Origin: Isoptericola variabilis
GTDB taxonomy: Bacteria; Actinomycetota; Actinomycetes; Actinomycetales; Cellulomonadaceae
Length of the DNA stretch: 48,521 nt
Reading direction: 5' to 3'
Assembly (NCBI RefSeq): GCF_001750215.1
Contig: NZ_LWGM01000002.1
Span: 1-48,521, forward strand
The notes beneath the pieces were generated by a model, which saw only the letters and a program-made list of their open reading frames with translations, was not told where the DNA came from and did not search any database. This document shows, piece by piece, positions 16,100 through 24,783 of this stretch. Within the stretch, counting starts at the first letter, position 1. Each line of letters opens with the position of its first letter. Both the position numbers and the translations under genes were made by a program.

Positions 16100-16190
16100 G
16101 TCCGGAGGTCTGCCGCACCGCCCTCCCGCGAGGCCCGCGGGCCCCGGCCTCCGGACCGGGGGTTCCCCTCCCCGCACGCGAGGCGTGCGG
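16100..16190 (-). promoter_or_regulatory. Hairpin-rich rpmJ-rpsM spacer
   Basis: Within the 175-nt gap, GTCCGGAGG (16100-16108) pairs with CCTCCGGAC (16148-16156) around the palindrome GGCCCGCGGGCC (16132-16143). A second hairpin CCGCACGC-GAG-GCGTGCGG spans 16172-16190. No promoter is evident. These are candidates for mRNA processing or translational control of rpsM. Confidence 0.45.
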
Positions 16191-16251
16191 ACGAGGTTCG
16201 TGGTGGTGCGCTGGGGCGACGGCGAGCGCTGCCGTCACCGGGGTGCTGCGA

Positions 16252-16365
16252 TCAGCCCTGGCGCTGCTTGTGGCGCAGGTTCTCGCAGATCACCATGACG
16301 CGACCGTGCCGGCGGATCACCTTGCACTTGTCGCAGATCTTCTTGACGCTCGGCTTGACCTTCAT
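16252..16365 (-). CDS. rpmJ: 50S ribosomal protein L36 (zinc-ribbon type)
   Basis: Read directly from the sequence, this is a 37-residue protein starting [20 protein letters not shown] and ending [10 protein letters not shown]. It has the zinc ligands Cys11, Cys14, Cys27 and His32, so it is the C-plus form of L36. The length is exactly that of the family. It lies between infA and rpsM, its usual place. No second, zinc-free L36 is in the window. Confidence 0.96.
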   Translation of the reverse strand: MKVKPSVKKICDKCKVIRRHGRVMVICENLRHKQRQG

Positions 16366-16496
16366 GTGTGTTTCCTTCGCCGCCTCGGCCCCGGACAGCC
16401 GTCACAACTGTTCGAGGACCCCGTGGCTCGCACCGCGGGTGTCGGCGTGGTCGGTGGTGGGATCCGCCCGGAATCCCGGGAGGACGTGACGGTTGA

Positions 16497-16718
16497 CTAC
16501 TTGTAGCGGTAGACGATCCGGCCACGGGACAGGTCGTACGGGCTCAGCTCCACCACGACCCGGTCCTCGGGGAGGATGCGGATGTAGTGCTGACGCATCT
16601 TGCCCGAGATGTGAGCGAGAACCTTGTGACCGTTGGCCAGCTCGACGCGGAACATCGCGTTCGGCAGAGCCTCGACCACGCTGCCCTCGATCTCGATGAC
16701 ACCGTCCTTCTTTGCCAT
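16497..16718 (-). CDS. infA: Translation initiation factor IF-1
   Basis: A 73-residue OB-fold factor that binds the 30S A site during initiation. [53 protein letters not shown] and [18 protein letters not shown] cover the whole protein and match the family end to end. ATG 16718 has a GGAGG site; the 14 extra in-frame codons upstream are not conserved. It is the first gene behind the promoter at 16909-16937. Confidence 0.98.
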   Translation of the reverse strand: MAKKDGVIEIEGSVVEALPNAMFRVELANGHKVLAHISGKMRQHYIRILPEDRVVVELSPYDLSRGRIVYRYK

Positions 16719-16908
16719 GTCCTCCGCTAACTCTCGTCCGGTACGTTCGACTGCTCTCACGCCTGGGGGCGAGCCCCCTTCCCACCGCGCGGCACGGCCG
16801 CGGGCGTGGTGATGACGTGGGTTCGGGTGCTGCCGTCCTGCCGGTCCGTCGCCGCAGGGCTGGGCACCGCGGCGCGAGCGGGCGCGGACGGACTACACCC
16901 GACGAGCC

Positions 16909-16937
16909 ATCCTAGCGGACGGATCCTGGAGGGGAAA
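16909..16937 (-). promoter_or_regulatory. Promoter of infA-rpmJ-rpsM-rpsK-rpoA-rplQ
   Basis: The -10 TAGGAT (16909-16914) is 17 bp from TTTCCC (16932-16937), a poor -35. It leaves a leader of about 180 nt before infA that contains a GGGGGC/GCCCCC stem at 16765-16778. The gap 16719-16993 holds no gene. Confidence 0.6.
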
Positions 16938-16993
16938 CCGCGCTCCGGGTGCCGCGGGTCACTCGCTCGGGGGCGGAGGCGGCACCTCGCGGG

Positions 16994-17869
16994 TCAGTCC
17001 AGGAGGACGACGTCGACGCCCAGGGCGCCGAGCCGCTCGGCACCGCCGTCGCGCGCCGTGAGCACGCTGATCCCGCCCTCGAGGATCGCGACCGAGTGCT
17101 CCCAGTGCGCGGCGCGGGAGCCGTCGGCGGTCACCACGGTCCAGCCGTCCTCGAGCTCGCGGGTGGCCCCGCTCCCCCGCGTGATCATCGGCTCGATGCA
17201 CAGGCACATGCCCGGCCGCAGCCGCATCCCGCGGTCCGAGGTGCGGTAGTTGAGCACGTCCGGCGGCTGGTGCATGGCCGTGCCGATGCCGTGGCCGACG
17301 TACTCCTCGACGATGCCGAGCTCGGCGCCGCCGGCACCGGCCAGCTCCACCGCCGTCTCGACGGCGGTGCCCACGTCGCCGAGGCGCCGGCCCGTCGCCA
17401 GGGCGGCGATGCCGGCCCACATGGCGGCCTCGGTGGCCCGCACGAGCGCGTCGTCGGCGGGGTCTCCCCCGGCGTCGCCAGCCGCGCCCGGCGCGAGCGG
17501 GCCGTCCGCGCCGAGGACGAACGAGGTGGCCGAGTCGCCGTGCCACCCGTCCACCACCGCGCCGGCGTCCACGGAGACGACGTCGCCCACGGCGAGCACC
17601 CGGGAGCCGGGGATGCCGTGGATGACCTCGTCGTTGACCGACGTGCAGATGGTGGCCGGGAACCCCTCGTAGCCGAGGAAGTTCGACGTCGCCCCGGCGT
17701 CCGCGATCACCGCGGCGGCGACGGCGTCGAGGTCCGCCGTCGTCGTGCCGGGCCGGGCCGCGGCGCGCACGGCCGCGAGCACGTCGGCGACGACGAGCCC
17801 GGCGCGCCGCATGACGCGCACCTGCTCGAGCGTCTTGTACTCGACGCGCTCACGGCCGAACAGCGCCAC
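16994..17869 (-). CDS. map: Type I methionine aminopeptidase
   Basis: A 291-residue metalloprotease that removes initiator Met after deformylation. The five metal ligands are readable: Asp101 (SVDAG), Asp112 (HGDSA), His193 (GHGIG), Glu226 (IEPM) and Glu257 (WEHS), with His84 in VIHGIPG as the substrate-binding histidine. An insertion of about 20 residues rich in Gly, Ala, Asp and Pro at roughly 121-140 lengthens it relative to E. coli Map (264 residues). The start is GTG 17869, 6 nt after the adk stop, so it is co-transcribed with secY and adk. Confidence 0.96.
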   Translation of the reverse strand: MALFGRERVEYKTLEQVRVMRRAGLVVADVLAAVRAAARPGTTTADLDAVAAAVIADAGATSNFLGYEGFPATICTSVNDEVIHGIPGSRVLAVGDVVSVDAGAVVDGWHGDSATSFVLGADGPLAPGAAGDAGGDPADDALVRATEAAMWAGIAALATGRRLGDVGTAVETAVELAGAGGAELGIVEEYVGHGIGTAMHQPPDVLNYRTSDRGMRLRPGMCLCIEPMITRGSGATRELEDGWTVVTADGSRAAHWEHSVAILEGGISVLTARDGGAERLGALGVDVVLLD

Positions 17870-17875
17870 CGGACG

Positions 17876-18532
17876 TCAGCCGATCTGCGCGGCGAGGCCC
17901 GCCACGATCCGGTCGGTCACCTCGGCGACCTCGCCGATGCCGTCGACCTGCACCAGCAGGCCGCGCTCGGAGTAGGCGCTCGTGAGCGGAGCGGTCTGCT
18001 CGGCGTAGATGTCGAGGCGGCGGGCGATCGCCTCCTCGGTGTCGTCCTCGCGGCCCTCGACCTCGGCGCGCTTGGCGATGCGGGCCAGCAGCTCGCCGCG
18101 GTCCGCGGTCAGCTCGATGACGCCGTCGAGCTGCCAGCCGAGGTCGGCCAGGATCCCGTCGAGCGCCTCGACCTGGTGGGCGTTGCGCGGGTAGCCGTCG
18201 AGGACGAAGCCCTGCGCGGCGTCCTCCTCGCCGAGCCGGTCGCGCACCATCGAGTCGGTGACCTCGTCGGGGACGAGCTCGCCGGCGTTGGTGTACTGCT
18301 GGGCCAGCTTGCCCAGCTCCGTGCCGCCCTTGATGTTGGCGCGGAAGATGTCGCCGGTCGAGATCGCCGGGATGCCGAACACCTCGGCGAGGCGCGCGGC
18401 CTGCGTGCCCTTCCCCGCGCCCTGCGGCCCCATGATGATCAGCCGCGTGACGCGGCCCTCGGGCCCCGGGACGGGGTGCAGGTCGTGGCGCGACGGGACC
18501 GTGGTGCCCGTCGTCTCGGTGCTCTCGGTCAA
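17876..18532 (-). CDS. adk: Adenylate kinase
   Basis: A cytosolic enzyme interconverting ATP + AMP and 2 ADP. The P-loop is GPQGAGKGT, preceded by the strand RLIIM; STGDIFRANI, GFVLDGYPRN and the short-LID region REDDTEEAIARRLDIY are typical of the short actinobacterial form. The start is problematic. The ATG immediately before the P-loop would delete the first beta strand, and the codon where related proteins start is GTC here. The only workable upstream start is TTG 18532, which overlaps the secY stop as TTGA and gives a 218-residue protein with a roughly 28-residue Thr/Pro-rich extension. The function is secure; the start is less so. Confidence 0.93.
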   Translation of the reverse strand: MTESTETTGTTVPSRHDLHPVPGPEGRVTRLIIMGPQGAGKGTQAARLAEVFGIPAISTGDIFRANIKGGTELGKLAQQYTNAGELVPDEVTDSMVRDRLGEEDAAQGFVLDGYPRNAHQVEALDGILADLGWQLDGVIELTADRGELLARIAKRAEVEGREDDTEEAIARRLDIYAEQTAPLTSAYSERGLLVQVDGIGEVAEVTDRIVAGLAAQIG

Positions 18533-19827
18533 CGGAGGAACCCTTCGTAGTGACGCTGCTGCAGCTGGGAGTCGATCTGCTTGACCGTCTCCAGGCCCAC
18601 GCCGACGATGATGAGGATCGATGCTCCGCCGAAGGGCAGGTTGCTCGCCACTCCGAGGAACACGACCATGAGCGTCGGGATGAGCGCGATGACCGCCAGG
18701 TAGAGCGACCCGGCCGACGTGATGCGCGTGATCACGTAGTCGAGGTACTCGGCGGTCGGGCGGCCGGCCCGGATGCCGGGGATGAAGCCGCCGTACTTCT
18801 TCATGTTGTCCGCGACCTCGTCCGGGTTGAACGTGATCGACGTGTAGAAGAAGCAGAAGAACAGGATGAGGACGACGTACAGGACGATGTAGAGCGCGGA
18901 GTCCTGCGCGGCGAGGTTCTGGGAGACCCACCGGACCCACCCGGCGGTCTGGTCGCCGAACTGGGCGACCAGCGTCGGGATGGCCAGGATCGAGGCCGCG
19001 AAGATCACGGGGATCACGCCGGCCATGTTGATCTTGATGGGGATGTAGGTGCTCGTGCCGCCGTACATCCGCCGGCCCACCATGCGCTTCGCGTACTGCA
19101 CGGGCACGCGGCGCTGGGACTGCTCGACGAAGACGACCAGCCCGATGACGAGCACGATCACCAGCATCACGACGATGAGGTTGCGGACGCCGTTGTTGCC
19201 GCCCGCGACGGACCAGAGCCCGGTCGGGAAGCTCGCGGCGATCGAGGTGAAGATCAGCAGGGACATGCCGTTGCCGACGCCGCGCTCGGTGATGAGCTCG
19301 CCCAGCCACATGACCAGGCCGGTGCCCGCGGTCATCGTGACGACCATCAGCAGCAGCGTCACGACGGAGTCGTCGGCGATGACGTCGAGCGGGCAGCCCT
19401 GGAACAGCAGGCCCTGGCGAGCCGTCGTGATGACGGTCGTCGACTGCAGGATCGCCAGCGCGATCGTCAGGTAGCGCGTGTACTGCGTGAGCTTCGCCTG
19501 CCCGGACTGGCCCTCCTTGTGGAGCGCCTCGAACCGCGGGATGACCACGCGCAGCAGCTGGATGATGATGCTCGCGGTGATGTACGGCATGATCCCGAGC
19601 GCGAAGACCGACAGCTGCAGGAGCGCCCCGCCGCTGAAGACGTTCACCAGGCCGAGCAGCGAGGTGCCGTCGGCGCTCTGGTCGATGCACTGGCGGACGT
19701 TGCCGTAGTCGACGCCCGGGGTCGGGATGAAGGACCCCACGCGGAAGATCGCCATGATCGCGATCGTGAACAGCAGCTTGCGCCGTAGGTCAGGCGTCCG
19801 GAAAGCCCGGGCGAATGCGCTGAGCAC
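18529..19827 (-). CDS. secY: Preprotein translocase subunit SecY
   Basis: A 432-residue ten-helix channel protein of the cytoplasmic membrane, partner of SecE (also in this window) and SecA. LRRKLLFTIAIMAIFRVGSFIPTPGVDY forms the start and first helix; GIMPYITASIIIQLL is the plug and lateral-gate region, and the C-terminus has the QQRHYEGFLR tail. The length is normal. GTG 19827 has AGGAGG at good spacing. The gene stands behind its own -10 after the rplO terminator and is followed by adk with a 4-nt overlap. Confidence 0.97.
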   Translation of the reverse strand: MLSAFARAFRTPDLRRKLLFTIAIMAIFRVGSFIPTPGVDYGNVRQCIDQSADGTSLLGLVNVFSGGALLQLSVFALGIMPYITASIIIQLLRVVIPRFEALHKEGQSGQAKLTQYTRYLTIALAILQSTTVITTARQGLLFQGCPLDVIADDSVVTLLLMVVTMTAGTGLVMWLGELITERGVGNGMSLLIFTSIAASFPTGLWSVAGGNNGVRNLIVVMLVIVLVIGLVVFVEQSQRRVPVQYAKRMVGRRMYGGTSTYIPIKINMAGVIPVIFAASILAIPTLVAQFGDQTAGWVRWVSQNLAAQDSALYIVLYVVLILFFCFFYTSITFNPDEVADNMKKYGGFIPGIRAGRPTAEYLDYVITRITSAGSLYLAVIALIPTLMVVFLGVASNLPFGGASILIIVGVGLETVKQIDSQLQQRHYEGFLR

Positions 19828-19989
19828 CTATCCTCCTGGCCCGCCGTGGCGGGTTGTCGTGTCGCCGGCTCGCCGGCGAGCTGAGGGCCGCGGGCCCGGG
19901 CCGAAGCCCGTCCCCCGACACCGCTTCGGACGCGGTCGTCCCGGGCGTTCCCGGCGGCCGCGCGGGCGCGCGCGGCCGGACCGCATCGG

Positions 19990-19995
19990 ATTCTA
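19990..19995 (-). promoter_or_regulatory. -10 element of secY-adk-map
   Basis: TAGAAT on the minus strand, about 165 nt before the secY GTG, with no clear -35. The leader contains the palindrome GCTCGCCGGCGAGC near 19868. The spacer between rplO and secY carries no gene. Confidence 0.55.
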
Positions 19996-20039
19996 CGTGC
20001 CGGGACCTCGTGCGACCGACACGTTCGCTCCGTGAATGC

Positions 20040-20079
20040 ACGCAGGGCCGGCGGCGCTGCTGCGCCACCGGCCCTGCGT
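20040..20079 (-). terminator. Intrinsic terminator after rplO
   Basis: Two 18-nt arms (20040-20057, 20062-20079) pair with one mismatch around TGCT. It separates the spc ribosomal genes from secY, which are one unit in E. coli. Confidence 0.88.
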
Positions 20080-20086
20080 GGGGTTC

Positions 20087-20581
20087 TCAGTCCTCGGAGA
20101 CCGTGCCGCCGGCCGCCAGGATCTTGTCCTTGGCGGAGCCGGACAGCGCGTCGACCGCGACGTCCAGCTTGACGGTGATCTCGCCCGTGCCGAGCAGCTT
20201 CACCGGCTGACCCTTGCGGACCGCGCCCTTGGCGACGAGGTCCGCGACGGTGACGGAGCCACCCTCGGGGTACAGCGCGGCGAGCTTGTCCAGGTTGACG
20301 ACCTGGTACTCGACGCGGAACGGGTTCTTGAACCCGCGCAGCTTCGGCAGGCGCATGTGCAGAGGCATCTGCCCGCCCTCGAAGCCCGCGGACACCTGGT
20401 AGCGAGCCTTCGTACCCTTGGTACCGCGGCCCGCCGTCTTGCCCTTCGACGCCTCACCACGACCCACGCGGGTCTTGGCGGTCTTGGCGCCGGGGGCCGG
20501 ACGCAGGTGGTGGACCTTCAGCGGCTTGACCGAGGTGGTCTCCTCGGTCTCGGCCGCCTGCGACTTCTTGGCCTCGGCCAT
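20087..20581 (-). CDS. rplO: 50S ribosomal protein L15
   Basis: A 164-residue large-subunit assembly protein. After an acidic 20-residue actinobacterial N-terminus comes [35 protein letters not shown], the conserved basic loop, then [23 protein letters not shown] and the globular C-terminal domain. ATG 20581 follows the rpmD stop by 2 nt; an alternative GTG at 20587 overlaps it. It is the last gene before the terminator at 20040-20079. Confidence 0.97.
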   Translation of the reverse strand: MAEAKKSQAAETEETTSVKPLKVHHLRPAPGAKTAKTRVGRGEASKGKTAGRGTKGTKARYQVSAGFEGGQMPLHMRLPKLRGFKNPFRVEYQVVNLDKLAALYPEGGSVTVADLVAKGAVRKGQPVKLLGTGEITVKLDVAVDALSGSAKDKILAAGGTVSED

Positions 20582-20583
20582 GA

Positions 20584-20766
20584 TCACTCGACCTCCTCGA
20601 CGGTGACGAGGTGCGCCACCGTGGCGACCATGCCGCGGATCTCCGGGCGGTCCTCCTTCACGGCGGTGTCGCCGATCCGCTTGAGGCCCAGGGTCCGCAG
20701 CGTGTCACGCTGGTTCTGCTTGCCGCCGATGGCGGACTTCGTCTGGGTCACCTTGAGACGAGCCAT
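20584..20766 (-). CDS. rpmD: 50S ribosomal protein L30
   Basis: A 60-residue protein covering the complete L30 fold. [23 protein letters not shown] and [29 protein letters not shown] are diagnostic. Its ATG overlaps the rpsE stop as ATGA, so the two are translationally coupled. Confidence 0.97.
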   Translation of the reverse strand: MARLKVTQTKSAIGGKQNQRDTLRTLGLKRIGDTAVKEDRPEIRGMVATVAHLVTVEEVE

Positions 20767-21428
20767 CACGCACCCACCTTCGCCTCGTCGGACGCGGCGT
20801 CCTTCGCGGCCAGGCCGGCGGCCTGCGCACGCAGGAGCGCGGCCGGGGCCACGTCCTCGAGCGCCAGGCCACGACGCGCGGCCACGGCGGCCGGCTCCTC
20901 GAGACCCTTCAGGGCCGCGACGGTCGCGTGCACGATGTTGATCGAGTTCGACGAGCCGAGCGACTTGCTCAGCACGTCGTGGATGCCGGCGCACTCCAGC
21001 ACGGCGCGGACCGGGCCACCGGCGATCACACCGGTACCCGGCGACGCCGGACGCAGGAACACGACGCCGGCAGCGGCCTCGCCCTGCACCGGGTGCGGGA
21101 TGGTGCCCTGGATGCGCGGGACGCGGAAGAAGTTCTTCTTCGCCTCCTCGACACCCTTGGCGATCGCCGCGGGCACCTCCTTGGCCTTGCCGTAGCCGAC
21201 GCCCACGGTGCCGTTGCCGTCGCCCACCACGACCAGCGCGGTGAAGCTGAAGCGGCGGCCGCCCTTGACGACCTTGGCGACGCGGTTGATCGTCACCACG
21301 CGCTCGAGGAAGTCGCTCTTCGCCTCGCGGCGGTCGTTGCGGCGGTCGTCGCGGCGCTGGCCGCGGCGGCCGTCGTTGTTGCTCTCGCTGGCGCCCTGGG
21401 GGGCGCCGGTGCGCTGCCCTGCAGCCAT
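20766..21428 (-). CDS. rpsE: 30S ribosomal protein S5
   Basis: A 220-residue small-subunit protein important for decoding accuracy. An Arg/Asp/Gln-rich N-terminal extension of about 35 residues precedes the core, which begins [47 protein letters not shown] and [31 protein letters not shown] are the family blocks. The C-terminus adds an Ala-rich segment. It sits between rplR and rpmD in the spc order. Confidence 0.97.
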   Translation of the reverse strand: MAAGQRTGAPQGASESNNDGRRGQRRDDRRNDRREAKSDFLERVVTINRVAKVVKGGRRFSFTALVVVGDGNGTVGVGYGKAKEVPAAIAKGVEEAKKNFFRVPRIQGTIPHPVQGEAAAGVVFLRPASPGTGVIAGGPVRAVLECAGIHDVLSKSLGSSNSINIVHATVAALKGLEEPAAVAARRGLALEDVAPAALLRAQAAGLAAKDAASDEAKVGA

Positions 21429-21459
21429 CAGAGGTTCCTCATCTTCCGTGCGTAGGTCG

Positions 21460-21831
21460 TCACAGCGTCAGACCGCCTTCGCGTGCGCCGTCGGCGACCG
21501 CAGCCACCCGACCGTGGTACTTGTTGCCGCCGCGGTCGAAGACCACGGTCTCGACGCCGGCCGCCTTGGCACGCGCGGCGACGAGCTCGCCGACCTTGCG
21601 GGCCTTCGCGGTCTTGTCGGCGTCGAGGGCACGCAGGTCGGCCTCGAGCGTCGAGGCGGACGCCACCGTCTTGCCCACCGTGTCGTCGACGACCTGCGCC
21701 ACCATGTGGCGGTTCGAGCGCGTCACGACCAGGCGGGGGCGAGCCGGCGTACCGGTGATCTTCTTGCGCAGGCGCAGGTGCCGACGCTGGCGCGCGACGG
21801 CCTTGCCCTTGCCCAGGATCTTGAGAGCCAT
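21460..21831 (-). CDS. rplR: 50S ribosomal protein L18
   Basis: A 123-residue protein that binds 5S rRNA together with L5 (rplE, same cluster). [28 protein letters not shown] is the basic rRNA-binding start, and [26 protein letters not shown] is the conserved end. ATG 21831 overlaps the rplF stop by one nucleotide, so translation is coupled; an in-frame GTG at 21834 is less likely. Confidence 0.97.
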   Translation of the reverse strand: MALKILGKGKAVARQRRHLRLRKKITGTPARPRLVVTRSNRHMVAQVVDDTVGKTVASASTLEADLRALDADKTAKARKVGELVAARAKAAGVETVVFDRGGNKYHGRVAAVADGAREGGLTL

Positions 21832-22367
21832 CACTTACCAGCCTTTCCGACCTTGCGGCGGACGACCTCGCCGGCGTAGCGCACACCCTTGCCCTTGTAG
21901 GGCTCGGGCTTGCGGATCTTGCGGATGTTCGCAGCGACCTCGCCGACCTGCTGCTTGTCGATGCCGGAGACCGAGAACTTCGTCGGGCTCTCGACCGCGA
22001 ACGAGATGCCCTCCGGCGCCGAGACGACGACCGGGTGGCTGAAGCCGAGCGCGAACTCGAGGTCCGTGCCCTTCGCCGTCACGCGGTAACCGGTGCCGAC
22101 GATCTCGAGCTTCTTCTCGTAGCCCTGCGTGACACCGGTGATGATGTTCGCGAGCAGGGTGCGGGTCAGGCCGTGCAGCGCACGGGACTGCCGCTCGTCG
22201 TCGGGACGGGACACCACGAGGGTGCCGTCCTCCTGAGCGACCGCGATGGGGGCGGGCACGTGGTGCTCGAGGGTCCCCTTGGGGCCCTTGACGGTCACGA
22301 GCGCACCGCTGATGGTGACGTCCACGCCGGCCGGGACCGGGACGGGGAGCTTGCCGATTCGAGACAT
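21831..22367 (-). CDS. rplF: 50S ribosomal protein L6
   Basis: A 178-residue protein near the sarcin-ricin loop. [36 protein letters not shown] and the C-terminal [27 protein letters not shown] are standard. It follows rpsH by about 20 nt. Confidence 0.98.
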   Translation of the reverse strand: MSRIGKLPVPVPAGVDVTISGALVTVKGPKGTLEHHVPAPIAVAQEDGTLVVSRPDDERQSRALHGLTRTLLANIITGVTQGYEKKLEIVGTGYRVTAKGTDLEFALGFSHPVVVSAPEGISFAVESPTKFSVSGIDKQQVGEVAANIRKIRKPEPYKGKGVRYAGEVVRRKVGKAGK

Positions 22368-22387
22368 GGCTTGTATCTCCCTTCCGA

Positions 22388-22786
22388 TTACCAGACGTAC
22401 GCGAGGACTTCGCCGCCGACGCCCTTGGCCTGGGCCTGACGGTCCGTCAGGAGGCCGGAGGAGGTCGACAGGATGGCGACGCCGAGACCGCCGAGAACCT
22501 TGGGGAGCTCGGTCGACTTGGCGTACTTGCGCAGGCCCGGCTTGGACACGCGGCGGATGCCCGAGAGGGCGCGCTCGCGGTTGGGCCCGTACTTCAGCGA
22601 GATGGTGAGGGTCTTGCCCACCTTCGCGTCCTCGACGTTCCAGCCGGCGATGTAGCCCTCGGCCTGAAGGATCTCCGCGATGTGGAGCTTCAGCTTCGAG
22701 GACGGCATCGACACGGTGTCGTGGTGCGCCGAGTTCGCGTTCCGCAGACGGGTCAGCATGTCTGCGATGGGGTCGGTCATCGTCAT
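22388..22786 (-). CDS. rpsH: 30S ribosomal protein S8
   Basis: A 132-residue primary 16S rRNA-binding protein; in E. coli it represses the spc operon by binding its own m[23 protein letters not shown] starts the family, and the end [25 protein letters not shown] includes the rRNA-contacting STSSG motif. ATG 22786 or the second Met two codons later could be used. The spacer in front contains a bipartite hairpin. Confidence 0.97.
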   Translation of the reverse strand: MTMTDPIADMLTRLRNANSAHHDTVSMPSSKLKLHIAEILQAEGYIAGWNVEDAKVGKTLTISLKYGPNRERALSGIRRVSKPGLRKYAKSTELPKVLGGLGVAILSTSSGLLTDRQAQAKGVGGEVLAYVW

Positions 22787-22817
22787 GTCGGGCTCTTGCC
22801 CTTCCTCGTCGTGGTTT

Positions 22818-22857
22818 CCGGGCGGCGCGCCAGGCATGTGCCTGGGGTCCCGCCCGG
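22818..22857 (-). promoter_or_regulatory. Bipartite hairpin in the rpsN-rpsH spacer
   Basis: An outer 8-bp stem CCGGGCGG/CCGCCCGG (22818-22825, 22850-22857) encloses an inner stem CCAGGC/GCCTGG (22830-22835, 22840-22845) with an ATGT loop. It lies about 30 nt ahead of the rpsH start. Confidence 0.5.
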
Positions 22858-22874
22858 ACCTGCGACGTCGTTGG

Positions 22875-23060
22875 TTACCAGCTGCTCTTGGTCACGCCGG
22901 GAAGCTCGCCGCGGTGGGCCATCTCCCGCACGCAGATCCGGCACAGGCCGAACTTGCGGTACACGGAGTGCGGACGGCCGCACCGCTGGCACCGGGTGTA
23001 GGCGCGCACCGCGAACTTGGGCTTCGCGGCCGCCTTGTTGATCAGGGCCTTCTTCGCCAT
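22875..23060 (-). CDS. rpsN: 30S ribosomal protein S14 type Z (zinc-binding)
   Basis: A 61-residue S14 of the short, zinc-binding type. CQRC at residues 24-27 and CRIC at 40-43 give the four ligands in the form CxxC...CxxC. The C-terminus [11 protein letters not shown] is typical. Many actinobacteria also have a longer zinc-free S14 elsewhere; none is here. It lies between rplE and rpsH. Confidence 0.98.
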   Translation of the reverse strand: MAKKALINKAAAKPKFAVRAYTRCQRCGRPHSVYRKFGLCRICVREMAHRGELPGVTKSSW

Positions 23061-23061
23061 G

Positions 23062-23637
23062 TCAGTTCTCCTCCTTGAAGGGGAAGCCGAGACGGCGGAG
23101 CAGGGAACGGCCCTCGTCGTCCGTGGTCGCGCTCGTCACGACGGTGATGTCCATGCCGCGGACACGGTCGATCTTGTCCTGGTCGATCTCGTGGAACATC
23201 GACTGCTCGGTGAGACCGAAGGTGTAGTTGCCGTGGCCGTCGAACTGCTTGGCCGACAGGCCGCGGAAGTCGCGGATGCGCGGCAGCGCGATCGACAGCA
23301 GGCGGTCGAGGAACTCCCACATGCGGTCGCCACGGAGCGTGACGTGGGCGCCGATCGGCATGCCCTCGCGCAGCTTGAACTGGGCGATGGACTTGCGGGC
23401 GCGGGTCACCTGCGGCTTCTGGCCGGTGATGGCCGTCAGGTCGCGGATGGCGCCCTCGATCAGCTTGGAGTCCTTGGCCGCGTCGCCGACACCCATGTTG
23501 ACGACGATCTTCGTGAGACCGGCGACCTGGCTGACGTTGGCGTGGCCGAACTCCTCGCGCAGGCCCGGAAGGATCTCCTCGCGGTACTTCTGCTTGAGGC
23601 GCGGCAGGGCCGGGGCCTCGAGAGTCGTCTCGGTCAT
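23062..23637 (-). CDS. rplE: 50S ribosomal protein L5
   Basis: A 191-residue 5S rRNA-binding protein forming the central protuberance. [40 protein letters not shown] is the family start, with [28 protein letters not shown] and [24 protein letters not shown] later. Its ATG overlaps the rplX stop by one nucleotide (TGATG). Confidence 0.98.
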   Translation of the reverse strand: MTETTLEAPALPRLKQKYREEILPGLREEFGHANVSQVAGLTKIVVNMGVGDAAKDSKLIEGAIRDLTAITGQKPQVTRARKSIAQFKLREGMPIGAHVTLRGDRMWEFLDRLLSIALPRIRDFRGLSAKQFDGHGNYTFGLTEQSMFHEIDQDKIDRVRGMDITVVTSATTDDEGRSLLRRLGFPFKEEN

Positions 23638-23978
23638 CAGATGTCCTTCCCGGAACGCTTGGCGACGCGCACGCGGACGGTGCGGGTGCGGCCGTCACGC
23701 TCGACCTGCTCGGTGCGGTAGCCGACGCGGGTGCCCTTCTTGGTCTCCGGGTCGACGAGCATGACGTTGGAGACGTGGATCGGGGCCTCGACGGTCTCGA
23801 TGCCGCCGGTGCGGGTGCCGCGGGCGGTCTGGCCGGCCTTGACGTGCTTGGTGACGCGCTGGACGCCCTCCACCACGACGCGGTCGGAGTCCTTGAGGAC
23901 CTCGAGCACGCGGCCGGTCTTGCCCTTGTCGCGACCGGCGATGACGATCACCTGGTCGCCCTTCTTGATCTTCGCCAT
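23637..23978 (-). CDS. rplX: 50S ribosomal protein L24
   Basis: A 113-residue assembly-initiating protein with a KOW motif: [30 protein letters not shown] at residues 1-30. [12 protein letters not shown] and [23 protein letters not shown] complete the fold. It lies 2 nt after rplN. Confidence 0.98.
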   Translation of the reverse strand: MAKIKKGDQVIVIAGRDKGKTGRVLEVLKDSDRVVVEGVQRVTKHVKAGQTARGTRTGGIETVEAPIHVSNVMLVDPETKKGTRVGYRTEQVERDGRTRTVRVRVAKRSGKDI

Positions 23979-23980
23979 GG

Positions 23981-24349
23981 TCAGATCACCTCCGGGGCCA
24001 GCGAGACGATCTTCATGAACCGCTTGTCGCGCAGCTCACGGCCGACCGGGCCGAAGATTCGGGTGCCGCGAGGGTCGCCGTCGTTGCGAAGGATGACGGC
24101 GGCGTTCTCGTCGAACTTGATGTAGGAACCGTCGGGACGACGGCGCTCCTTGGCGGTCCGGACGACGACGGCCTTCACCACGTCGCCCTTCTTCACGTTG
24201 CCGCCCGGGATCGCGTCCTTGACGGTGGCGACGATGACGTCGCCGATACCGGCGTAGCGACGGCCGGAGCCACCGAGAACGCGGATGCAGAGGATCTCCT
24301 TGGCACCCGTGTTGTCGGCGACCCGAAGTCGCGACTCCTGCTGGATCAT
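23981..24349 (-). CDS. rplN: 50S ribosomal protein L14
   Basis: A 122-residue protein at the intersubunit face, first gene of the spc group. [27 protein letters not shown] and the end [12 protein letters not shown] are canonical. It has a ribosome site AGGAGA. The upstream spacer separates it from rpsQ with large hairpins, an uncommon break at the S10/spc junction. Confidence 0.98.
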   Translation of the reverse strand: MIQQESRLRVADNTGAKEILCIRVLGGSGRRYAGIGDVIVATVKDAIPGGNVKKGDVVKAVVVRTAKERRRPDGSYIKFDENAAVILRNDGDPRGTRIFGPVGRELRDKRFMKIVSLAPEVI

Positions 24350-24377
24350 CGATTGATCTCCTGTCGTCGAGCTGGTT

Positions 24378-24400
24378 CTCGCCGGGAGGACCCGGACGAG
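24378..24400 (-). promoter_or_regulatory. Hairpin just upstream of the rplN ribosome site
   Basis: CTCG-CCGGG pairs with CCCGG-(A)-CGAG around a 4-nt AGGA loop on the plus strand, about 30 nt before the rplN start. Confidence 0.4.
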
Positions 24401-24426
24401 CCTGGCCGAACGGATAGTTGCTGTGT

Positions 24427-24488
24427 GGCCGTGGCGGGCCGCATACGTGTGTCACGGCCCGCCACGGCCGACGAGGGCTAGGCCCTCG
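24427..24488 (-). terminator. Tandem hairpins at the S10/spc junction
   Basis: A perfect 15-bp stem (24427-24441 with 24455-24469, 13-nt loop) is preceded, right after the rpsQ stop, by a 7-bp stem CGAGGGC/GCCCTCG (24472-24488). They resemble tandem terminators, yet no strong promoter follows; a TATCC-like sequence after them is the only -10 candidate. They may be a partial terminator, an RNA processing site or a regulatory leader for the spc genes. Confidence 0.55.
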
Positions 24489-24491
24489 GGG

Positions 24492-24776
24492 TCACTTGGC
24501 CTTCTCGAGGATCTCCACCAGGCGCCACCGCTTGGTCGCGGACAGCGGGCGGGTCTCCATGATCACGACCAGGTCGCCGATGCCGGCGGTGTTCTGCTCG
24601 TCGTGCGCCTTGACCTTGGTCGTGCGACGCATGACCTTGCCGTAGAGCGGGTGCTTCACCCGGTCCTCGACCTCGACCACGATGGTCTTGTCCATCTTGT
24701 CGCTGACCACGTAGCCGCGGCGGACCTTGCGGATGCCCCGCTCGGGGGCGACCTTCTCGGTCGTCTCGTTGCTCAT
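24492..24776 (-). CDS. rpsQ: 30S ribosomal protein S17
   Basis: A 94-residue OB-fold primary rRNA-binding protein. [45 protein letters not shown] spans the core, and [28 protein letters not shown] the end. ATG 24776 lies 7 nt after the rpmC stop with GAGG ahead; an in-frame GTG at 24791 would overlap rpmC. It is the last gene of the S10 group. Confidence 0.97.
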   Translation of the reverse strand: MSNETTEKVAPERGIRKVRRGYVVSDKMDKTIVVEVEDRVKHPLYGKVMRRTTKVKAHDEQNTAGIGDLVVIMETRPLSATKRWRLVEILEKAK

Positions 24777-24783
24777 CGGTGCC

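Noticed and set aside
18550-19788. Long plus-strand frame opposite secY rich in Asp, Arg and His
   Set aside because: Antisense of hydrophobic codons in SecY gives such a charged string; it is not a gene.
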